Below the pieces are notes generated by a model. It did not search any database and was not told the origin of the DNA. It saw nothing but the letters and a program-made list of their open reading frames with translations. A program made the position numbers and the translations under genes. Below, one piece after another: positions 1 to 4,316 of a DNA stretch of 6,135 nucleotides; the first letter of the stretch is position 1; each line of letters opens with the position of its first letter. The DNA is from Candidatus Melainabacteria bacterium (lineage in GTDB: Bacteria > Actinomycetota > Actinomycetes > Mycobacteriales > Pseudonocardiaceae), in the NCBI GenBank assembly GCA_903970565.1, contig CAJCJE010000628.1, positions 1-6,135 of the forward strand, written 5' to 3'.

Positions 1-1
1 C

Positions 2-33
2 TGCCCGCCGGTGCCACCTCGGGCCGGCGGGCA
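2..33 (+). promoter_or_regulatory. GC-rich stem-loop upstream of pstC
   Basis: A perfect 10-bp inverted repeat, TGCCCGCCGG at 2-11 and CCGGCGGGCA at 24-33, with a 12-nt loop. No T-run follows, so it is not a textbook intrinsic terminator. In pst operons pstS usually precedes pstC, and stem-loops in that gap can protect the abundant pstS mRNA or limit read-through into pstC; that role here is inferred, because pstS is not visible. The short reading frames crossing 1-76 do not resemble the C-terminus of PstS. The structure is certain as sequence, its function is not. Confidence 0.45.
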
Positions 34-76
34 CGCCGCCGAGGACCGGCCGTGATCAGCGGTAGTCGTACCGAAC

Positions 77-1150
77 GTGCAGCTGCGCAGCACCCGCTCA
101 ACCACCGATGCACGCTATTTCGGACAGGAGCTCGACATCGCCACCACACGACGGCCGTCGGACTCGGCGGTCAAACCGGGCGAGGAGCCCGGCCCGAGTC
201 GTCTCGATCGTGCGCCGGCACTGACCGCGAACACCAAACGCGGCGGTGACCTGATCTTCGGTCTGATGGCCAAGGGCTCGGGCATCCTGATCCTCGTGGT
301 GATGGCGCTCATCGCCGCGTTCCTGATCTTCGAGGCCGTCCCGGCCGTCTCCCAGGACAAGTCGAACTTCTTCACCACCCTCGGCTGGGACCCGGACGGC
401 TCGATGCTTTTCGGCATCGCCGCCCTGGCCTTCGGCAGCCTGCTCAGTTCGGTGCTCGCGCTGATCGTCGGCGGCACCGTCGCGGTCGGCGTGGCGCTGT
501 TCATCAGCCAGTACGCGCCGAGGGCGATCGCCCGCCCGCTGGGCTACGTCGTCGACCTGCTCGCCGCGGTGCCCAGCGTGGTCTTCGGCCTGTGGGGTCT
601 GAAGTTCCTGGTGCCCGCGATGGAGCCGTTCGAGAAGCTGCTCAACAAATACCTCGGCTGGTTCCCGCTGTTCTCCTCGACCGACCAGACCTACGGCCAG
701 TCCGTGTTCGCCGCGGCCATCGTGCTCGCCGTGATGGTGCTGCCGATCGTCGCCGCGATCTCGCGCGAGGTGTTCGTGCAGACGCCGAAGGAACACATCG
801 AGGGTGCGCTCGCGCTCGGCGCGACCAAATGGGAAATGGTCAGGATGGCGGTGCTGCCCTACGGCCGTTCCGGCATGATCAGCGCCCTGGTGCTCGGCTT
901 CGGTCGAGCGATCGGCGAGACCATCGCGGTCGCCCTGGTCCTCTCGGCGAACTTCGGCATCAGCTTCCGCATCCTCGATCCCGGTGGCAACACCATCGCG
1001 GCGAACATCGCCAACAAGTGGGCCGATGCCGGTGACGTCGGCCGGGGCGCGTTGATCGCCTCCGGTCTGGTTCTGTTCGCGATCACCCTGGTGGTCAACT
1101 TCGGTGCGCGGGCCATTGCCCGCCGGGGCGCAAAGAAGGCAGCGGCATGA
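77..1150 (+). CDS. pstC: Phosphate ABC transporter permease PstC
   Basis: One of the two membrane subunits of the PstSCAB importer. It forms the inner-membrane phosphate channel together with PstA and is driven by PstB. Numbered from the GTG at 77, predicted membrane segments lie near residues 66-90, 111-143, 155-180, 209-229, 266-290 and 325-346. The ABC-permease EAA loop is visible at 242-261 (EGALALGAT, then LPYGRSG), followed by GRAIGET, typical of PstC. The family usually has about 320-340 residues. The start is uncertain: between GTG 77 and an ATG at 266 the frame has no ATG, GTG or TTG. GTG 77 has no good Shine-Dalgarno and its first 20 residues look non-coding. The ATG at 266 would remove the conserved cytoplasmic lead-in (RGGDLIFG) to the first membrane helix. 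An AGGAG at 126-130 sits 6 nt before ATC 137, which would give a 337-residue protein starting (M)ATTRRPSDS. Coordinates use the first canonical codon. The stop overlaps the pstA start. Confidence 0.93.
   Translation: MQLRSTRSTTDARYFGQELDIATTRRPSDSAVKPGEEPGPSRLDRAPALTANTKRGGDLIFGLMAKGSGILILVVMALIAAFLIFEAVPAVSQDKSNFFTTLGWDPDGSMLFGIAALAFGSLLSSVLALIVGGTVAVGVALFISQYAPRAIARPLGYVVDLLAAVPSVVFGLWGLKFLVPAMEPFEKLLNKYLGWFPLFSSTDQTYGQSVFAAAIVLAVMVLPIVAAISREVFVQTPKEHIEGALALGATKWEMVRMAVLPYGRSGMISALVLGFGRAIGETIAVALVLSANFGISFRILDPGGNTIAANIANKWADAGDVGRGALIASGLVLFAITLVVNFGARAIARRGAKKAAA
126..130 (+). promoter_or_regulatory. Shine-Dalgarno AGGAG pointing to an ATC start of pstC
   Basis: AGGAG at 126-130, within GGACAGGAG, lies 6 nt before the in-frame codon ATC at 137-139. 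It is the only well-placed ribosome binding site near the pstC N-terminus. GTG 77 lies upstream of it and ATG 266 far downstream. This suggests that translation starts at a non-canonical ATC, or that an ancestral ATG was changed by mutation or sequencing error. Confidence 0.55.
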
Positions 1151-2205
1151 CCACCTCTTCCGCACTGGACGCACCGGTTCGCGGCCCGAGCCTGGCCCGC
1201 GCCCGGCTGCCGCTGTGGTCGTTCATCGTCATCGCCGTCGTCGCGCTCGCGATCACCGCGCTGCTGCTGGTTGTCGGCGCGATCCACGGCTACGCCGCCT
1301 ACGCGGTGGTCGCCGCGCTGCTCTACATCGTGGCGCAGACCATCGTCTCCACCTCGGTGGAGGGCTGGCGGCACGGCAAGGACCGCCTGATGACCAGCGT
1401 GCTGGTCGTCTCGGTGGTGCTCGCGCTGCTGCCGCTGGTCGCCATCCTCGGCTACACCATCGCCAACGGCCTCAAGCGGTTCGACGGCGTCTTCTTCAGC
1501 CACTCGATGCGCGCGGTCGCCGAGACCGACCCCAACGGCGGCGCGTACAACGCGATCATCGGCACGCTGGAACAGGTCGGCATCGCGACCATCATTGCGG
1601 TCCCCTTCGGCGTGCTGGTCGCGGTCTACCTCGTCGAGTACAGCGCCGGCAAACTCGGCCGGCTGGTCAGCTTCTTCGTCGACGTGATGACCGGCCTACC
1701 GTCCATTGTGGCCGGTCTGTTCATCCTGGCGCTGTGGATCATCGCGCTGCACCAGACCTTCTCCGGTTTCGCCGGTTCGCTGGCGTTGCTGATCCTGATG
1801 TTGCCGACGGTGATCCGGTCCACCGAGGAAATGCTCAAACTCGTGCCGGTGGCGCTGCGCGAGGCCTCCTACGCGCTCGGCGTCGCCAAGTGGATCACCG
1901 TGGTGCGGATCGTGCTGCCCACCGCGCTGCCCGGCATCGTCACCGGTTCGATGCTCGCGATCGCCAGGGTGATGGGCGAGACCGCGCCGGTGCTGCTCAC
2001 CGTGTTCGGCAATCCGGCGATCAACAACAACCCGTTCAGCGGACCGCAGGCATCCTTGCCACTGTTCGTGTTCACCGAGGTCGGCGCGTCCAGCGACAAT
2101 GCGGTGAACCGGGCCTGGGCCGGTGCGCTGACCCTGATCCTGATCGTGCTCGTCCTCAACCTCGTCGCCAGAACGATCGCCCGATTCGCTCGGGTCCGCG
2201 GCTAG
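1147..2205 (+). CDS. pstA: Phosphate ABC transporter permease PstA
   Basis: Second membrane subunit of the Pst phosphate importer, partner of PstC. The 352-residue protein is longer than the roughly 300-residue E. coli and mycobacterial proteins because of an N-terminal extension with two extra hydrophobic segments (about 22-44 and 49-68). The usual core follows: helices near 84-105, 136-162, 175-200, 208-222, 262-285 and 325-342. PstA hallmarks are TGLPSIVAGLF at 182-192, the EAA loop at 238-258 (REASYALGVAKW, then LPTALPG) and ARVMGETAPVLLT at 273-285. The start ATG at 1147 overlaps the pstC stop (ATGA), and GAAGG at 1135-1139 lies 7 nt upstream, so the two are translationally coupled. pstB follows after 31 nt. 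The two-helix extension is, from memory, also found in other actinobacterial PstA proteins such as those of Streptomyces. Confidence 0.95.
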   Translation: MTTSSALDAPVRGPSLARARLPLWSFIVIAVVALAITALLLVVGAIHGYAAYAVVAALLYIVAQTIVSTSVEGWRHGKDRLMTSVLVVSVVLALLPLVAILGYTIANGLKRFDGVFFSHSMRAVAETDPNGGAYNAIIGTLEQVGIATIIAVPFGVLVAVYLVEYSAGKLGRLVSFFVDVMTGLPSIVAGLFILALWIIALHQTFSGFAGSLALLILMLPTVIRSTEEMLKLVPVALREASYALGVAKWITVVRIVLPTALPGIVTGSMLAIARVMGETAPVLLTVFGNPAINNNPFSGPQASLPLFVFTEVGASSDNAVNRAWAGALTLILIVLVLNLVARTIARFARVRG

Positions 2206-2236
2206 CGCGTGTTCGAAGTAGGAAGGTGATCGTCAG

Positions 2237-3013
2237 ATGGCGAAGCGAATCGACGTCAAGGATCTCAACCTGTACTACGGCAAGTTCCATGCCGTGGCCG
2301 ACATCGGACTTTCCGTGCCACCGCGCAGCGTGACCGCGTTCATCGGCCCTTCCGGCTGCGGCAAGTCCACCGTGCTGCGCTCGCTCAACCGGATGCACGA
2401 GGTGATTCCCGGTGCGCGGGTGGAGGGCAAGGTCTCGCTGGACGGCGAGGACATCTACGCCTCCGCCGTGGACCCGGTGATCGTCCGGCGCACCATCGGC
2501 ATGGTCTTCCAGCGGCCCAACCCGTTCCCCACCATGTCCATCCGGGACAACGTGGTCGCCGGCCTGCGACTGTCCGGTGTGCGGGACCGCAAGAAGCTCG
2601 ACGAGATCGCCGAGCGCGCGCTGCGCGGCGCGAACCTCTGGGACGAGGTGTCCGGCCGGCTGAACAAACCCGGTGGCGGGCTCTCCGGCGGCCAGCAGCA
2701 GCGGCTGTGCATCGCGCGGGCCATCGCGGTGCGGCCCGAGGTGCTGCTGATGGACGAGCCGTGCTCCGCGCTGGACCCGATTTCCACGCTCGCCATCGAG
2801 GACCTGATCGGCGAGTTGAAGAAGGACTACACGATCGTCATCGTCACCCACAACATGCAGCAGGCCGCGCGGGTCAGCGACCAGACCGCGTTCTTCAACC
2901 TGAAGGCGACCGGTCAGCCGGGCCGCCTGGTGGAGATCGACGACACCGAGAAGATCTTCTCCAACCCGAACCAGAAGGCCACCGAGGACTACATCTCCGG
3001 CCGCTTCGGCTGA
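2237..3013 (+). CDS. pstB: Phosphate ABC transporter ATP-binding protein PstB
   Basis: Cytoplasmic ATPase that dimerises under PstC/PstA and hydrolyses ATP to drive phosphate import. At 258 residues it has full family length. All ABC motifs are intact: Walker [10 protein letters not shown] 37-45, Q-loop Q92 in FQRPNPFPT (the PNPFP stretch is typical of PstB), signature LSGGQQQR 149-156, Walker B VLLMDEP 169-175, D-loop SALD 177-180 and the H-loop histidine H205 in VTHNMQQA. The C-terminus ([21 protein letters not shown], about 238-258) is the standard PstB ending. The start ATG at 2237 is supported by AAGGTGATC at 2223-2231, an 8-9 nt match to the 16S 3' end, 5 nt upstream. It is the last gene of the + strand operon. 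In mycobacteria the equivalent gene beside phoY2 is called phoT. Confidence 0.97.
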   Translation: MAKRIDVKDLNLYYGKFHAVADIGLSVPPRSVTAFIGPSGCGKSTVLRSLNRMHEVIPGARVEGKVSLDGEDIYASAVDPVIVRRTIGMVFQRPNPFPTMSIRDNVVAGLRLSGVRDRKKLDEIAERALRGANLWDEVSGRLNKPGGGLSGGQQQRLCIARAIAVRPEVLLMDEPCSALDPISTLAIEDLIGELKKDYTIVIVTHNMQQAARVSDQTAFFNLKATGQPGRLVEIDDTEKIFSNPNQKATEDYISGRFG

Positions 3014-3032
3014 TCCGACGGCTGACTCGATA

Positions 3033-3130
3033 CGGTGTCATTTTGCCAATCCGCTCACCCCCGGTCACCGGCAGGCACCGCACAACCAATGCCGTGTCGT
3101 TGACCAAAATCGCGTCATCCCTGGTCACCG
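3033..3130. repeat. Imperfect ~39-bp direct repeat, two copies
   Basis: Copy A at 3033-3070 and copy B at 3092-3130 share a left block (CGGTGTCATT versus CCGTGTCGTT) and a right block ending in the identical GGTCACCG (3063-3070 and 3123-3130). Over the last 20 nt, 15 positions match. The copies lie about 60 nt apart and need a 1-nt gap to align over the full length. In copy A the end forms the short palindrome CCGGTCACCGG (3061-3071). It could be a duplicated protein-binding site or a decayed duplication. Confidence 0.4.
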
Positions 3131-3171
3131 ACCCGCATCACGGCGCCGATAGCACATCCGAGCTGAGAATC

Positions 3172-3200
3172 CGCTGTGGACAATCAAGTTGTCCACAGCG
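3172..3200. repeat. Perfect 12-bp-arm palindrome (possible bidirectional terminator)
   Basis: CGCTGTGGACAA at 3172-3183 and its exact reverse complement TTGTCCACAGCG at 3189-3200 flank a 5-nt spacer (TCAAG). As RNA this makes a stable hairpin from either strand, 159 nt after the pstB stop. Termination of the pst mRNA is therefore possible, but neither strand has a T-run after it. The arms are also exact DnaA boxes, so a DNA-level role is an alternative reading. Confidence 0.6.
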
Positions 3201-3216
3201 AACGCGACCATCCACA
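3175..3216. promoter_or_regulatory. Cluster of three DnaA-box-like sites
   Basis: The actinobacterial DnaA box is close to TTGTCCACA. Two exact copies occur here in inverted orientation, TGTGGACAA at 3175-3183 (- strand box) and TTGTCCACA at 3189-3197 (+ strand). A third, CCATCCACA at 3208-3216, fits the looser YYRTCCACA pattern. A weaker one-mismatch copy on the - strand, CCATCCACG, lies at 3279-3287. dnaA/dnaN and other oriC genes are absent, so this would be a DnaA titration or regulatory site rather than the origin. Binding has not been shown. Confidence 0.4.
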
Positions 3217-3254
3217 GCCGCCGCTCATGCACGCCCCCGAGCCCACAAAACCGA

Positions 3255-3260
3255 TAGACT
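3255..3260 (+). promoter_or_regulatory. Possible -10 element (TAGACT) in the intergenic region
   Basis: TAGACT matches the actinobacterial TANNNT -10 pattern and would start a transcript near 3267, just before a set of G/C hairpins. No recognisable -35 lies about 17 nt upstream (around 3232-3237, CGCCCC region), so support is weak. Confidence 0.25.
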
Positions 3261-3266
3261 GGCCAG

Positions 3267-3422
3267 GGGTCGTCCCCCCGTGGATGGGTGGGGGCTGTGA
3301 ATTTTTGGGCGCGAAGCCATACGCGGCAAGGATTTCGTGGGTTTGCGGCCTGGGTCGGGACTCAGAGCTGGTGGTAGGCCGGACGGCGGTCAGGCGCACC
3401 AACAACGGCTGGTGCGCCTGAC
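3267..3422 (+). ncRNA. Candidate small RNA or attenuated transcript
   Basis: Speculative unit bounded by the -10-like element at 3255-3260 and the strong hairpin at 3389-3422. Its 5' end can form two mutually exclusive stems: GGGG (3266-3269) with CCCC (3274-3277), or CCCCC within 3274-3279 with GGGGG (3290-3294). The second is followed by TTTTT at 3302-3306, as in terminator/antiterminator switches. I do not recognise it as tmRNA, RNase P RNA, SRP RNA, 6C RNA or a known riboswitch. Confidence 0.2.
3389..3422. terminator. Perfect 13-bp hairpin, probable bidirectional terminator
   Basis: GTCAGGCGCACCA at 3389-3401 and TGGTGCGCCTGAC at 3410-3422 pair perfectly around the 8-nt loop ACAACGGC. 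It is the longest uninterrupted stem in the window and lies between two genes ending toward each other (pstB 376 nt to the left, phoU stop 69 nt to the right). No T-tract follows on either strand; actinobacterial terminators often lack one. It may stop read-through in both directions or form the 3' end of a small RNA. Confidence 0.55.
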
Positions 3423-3440
3423 ATCACGCTGGTAAGCCAG

Positions 3441-3482
3441 AAACCGTCGGCACGAGACCGAAAACCGTCGGCACGAGACCGA
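3441..3482. repeat. Perfect 21-bp tandem repeat, two copies
   Basis: Units 3441-3461 and 3462-3482 are identical over 21 bp (beginning AAACCGTCGG, ending GAGACCGA) with no spacer. They start 8 nt beyond the phoU stop. Each unit encodes a short hairpin on the - strand, so the repeat probably reflects duplication of a terminator stem by replication slippage. Confidence 0.9.
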
Positions 3483-3484
3483 CG
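3461..3484 (-). terminator. Probable phoU intrinsic terminator
   Basis: Read on the - strand, CGTCGG (3484-3479), 7-nt loop TCTCGTG, CCGACG (3471-3466) forms a 6-bp GC-rich stem followed by G and TTTT (3464-3461). It begins 7 nt after the phoU stop codon. The neighbouring repeat unit gives a second, weaker stem (TCGG/CCGA) ending in TTT at 3443-3441, a back-up copy in tandem. Confidence 0.55.
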
Positions 3485-3490
3485 AAAGGT

Positions 3491-4153
3491 TCAGATGTCG
3501 TACTGGTCGGAGCCGGGCATTCGGCCGGTGACCACGAAGACCGTCCGCTTGGACACCGACACCGCGTGATCGGCGAAGCGCTCGTAGAAGCGGCCGAGCA
3601 GGGTCACGTCGACGGCGGAGGCGACGCCGTGTGGCCAGGCCTTGTCCATGATCACGGTGAACAGGTGCCGGTGCAGGTTGTCCATCTCGTCGTCATCGTC
3701 GGCGACCGTTTTGGCCAAAGCGACGTCCTGGGTGCGAATGACCTGTTGGGTCTTGTTCGCCAGGGCGACGGCAACCTTGCCCATCTGGGTGAAGTACGGC
3801 CGCACCTCCTCCGGCAGCACCGGGTTCGGGTGCCGGCGGCGCGCGGTCTTGGCCACGTGCAGCGCGAGATCGCCCATCCGCTCAAGGCTTTCCGCCGCAT
3901 GGATGACCGCGAGCACGGTCCGCAGATCGGTGGCGACCGGCGCCTGCAACGCCAGCAGCGCGTACGCCTCTTCCTCGTAGGAGGAACGGGCCGCGTCGAC
4001 CTTGATGTCGTCGCTGATTACCTGCTCCGCCAGCGCGAGGTCGACGTCGAGCAGCGCTCGCGTCGCACGGTCCATCGCCTCGCCGACCATCGCGCACATG
4101 TCGGCAAGGTGGTCGGCCAGGTCGCCGAGTCGGTCATGGTAGGCCTCACGCAT
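3491..4153 (-). CDS. phoU: Phosphate transport system regulator PhoU (PhoY-type)
   Basis: Cytoplasmic regulator that connects the Pst transporter to the phosphate sensor kinase and represses the Pho response when phosphate is plentiful. At 220 residues it has normal family length, as two tandem three-helix PhoU repeats of about 100 residues each. The metal-binding helix motifs are present once per repeat: ERMGDLALHVAK at 91-102 (E91, D95) and ERFADHAVSVSKR at 191-203 (E191, D195). The N-terminus MREAYHDRLGDLADHL is typical of actinobacterial PhoU, which fixes the ATG at 4151-4153. No Shine-Dalgarno precedes it, and a -10 hexamer sits 6 nt upstream, so a leaderless mRNA is likely. It is convergent with pstCAB rather than at the end of that operon, as phoY2 faces phoT in M. 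tuberculosis. A PHO box upstream suggests phosphate-dependent control. Confidence 0.96.
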   Translation of the reverse strand: MREAYHDRLGDLADHLADMCAMVGEAMDRATRALLDVDLALAEQVISDDIKVDAARSSYEEEAYALLALQAPVATDLRTVLAVIHAAESLERMGDLALHVAKTARRRHPNPVLPEEVRPYFTQMGKVAVALANKTQQVIRTQDVALAKTVADDDDEMDNLHRHLFTVIMDKAWPHGVASAVDVTLLGRFYERFADHAVSVSKRTVFVVTGRMPGSDQYDI

Positions 4154-4159
4154 AAGCCA

Positions 4160-4165
4160 AGCCTA
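4160..4165 (-). promoter_or_regulatory. -10 element of a leaderless phoU promoter
   Basis: On the - strand TAGGCT (4165 down to 4160) fits TANNNT and ends 6 nt before the A of the phoU ATG at 4153. This places the transcription start on or next to the start codon. The expected -35 zone (about 4183-4188, GAGTTC on the - strand) is not a good match to TTGACA, consistent with a promoter that needs an activator. Confidence 0.5.
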
Positions 4166-4196
4166 CGGGTAGTGCGTCGCGAACTCGGCATCCATC

Positions 4197-4226
4197 GGTG
4201 AACCGCTGGTGAACCAAAGATGACCA
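4197..4226 (-). promoter_or_regulatory. PHO box (PhoP-binding direct repeats) upstream of phoU
   Basis: On the - strand GGTTCACC occurs twice (4215-4208 and 4204-4197), exactly 11 nt apart start to start. A degenerate third unit (TGGTCATC, 4226-4219) lies in the same phase. Direct repeat units of 11 bp with a GTTCACC core are the known PHO box of Streptomyces PhoP. The last good unit ends 31 nt before the -10 of phoU; a weak fourth in-phase unit (4193-4186) may bridge that gap. The regulator gene phoP is not in the window. Confidence 0.65.
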
Positions 4227-4292
4227 GGTCATCGGTTGGCCCGGCCGGCAGGCGCAAGCCCGCGTCCGGTCGAAAGAAGTTGCGGGGACAGA

Positions 4293-4315
4293 CACAAAGT
4301 GACAACCACAAAGTG
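4293..4315. repeat. Short direct repeat CACAAAGTG x2 after the LCP gene
   Basis: CACAAAGTG at 4293-4301 and 4307-4315 is repeated exactly with a 5-nt spacer. It starts immediately beyond the stop codon of the LCP-like gene on the - strand. Each copy is itself a small CAC/GTG inverted repeat. A separate 6-bp stem with a 4-nt loop lies at 4248-4263 and could end the LCP transcript before the phoU PHO box. The function of both is unknown. Confidence 0.4.
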
Positions 4316-4316
4316 G

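Larger units (their letters stand above)
3014..3490. other. Structured convergent intergenic region, no convincing gene
   Basis: This 477-bp gap separates the ends of pstB (+) and phoU (-). Open frames exist in it but lack family resemblance, a good ribosome site, or the third-position G/C bias of the flanking genes. One example is the + frame from GTG 3176 to 3421, which uses ATA, TTT, TTG, ATT, GTA and AGG codons. Base composition is visibly less GC-rich than the genes. It contains, from left to right, an imperfect direct repeat, a DnaA-box palindrome, a possible small-RNA unit, a strong hairpin and a 21-bp tandem repeat, each listed separately. Confidence 0.75.

Noticed and set aside
98..1174. 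358-residue - strand frame opposite pstC
   Set aside because: It is the antisense shadow of pstC in high-GC DNA; its His/Arg/Asp/Glu-rich low-complexity translation has no domain.
1104..2333. 409-residue + frame overlapping pstA and pstB
   Set aside because: It is an Arg/Ala-rich out-of-frame translation of pstA; the PstA frame carries all the family motifs.
2156..2851. 231-residue - strand frame opposite pstB
   Set aside because: Antisense shadow of an intact ABC ATPase; no ribosome site or domain.
3172..3218. Chromosomal origin oriC
   Set aside because: Only three good boxes, no AT-rich unwinding region, and no dnaA, dnaN or rpmH genes nearby.
3176..3421. 81-residue + strand frame in the intergenic region
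   Set aside because: It starts within the DnaA-box palindrome and ends in the 13-bp hairpin, uses many A/T-ending and rare codons unlike the flanking genes, and has no ribosome site or recognisable domain.
3267..3422. tmRNA, RNase P RNA, SRP RNA, T-box or 6C RNA
   Set aside because: Diagnostic sequences are missing (no SRP tetraloop region, no T-box TGG-type core, only one run of six C).
3441..3482. CRISPR array
   Set aside because: Only two directly abutting copies with no spacers and no cas genes.
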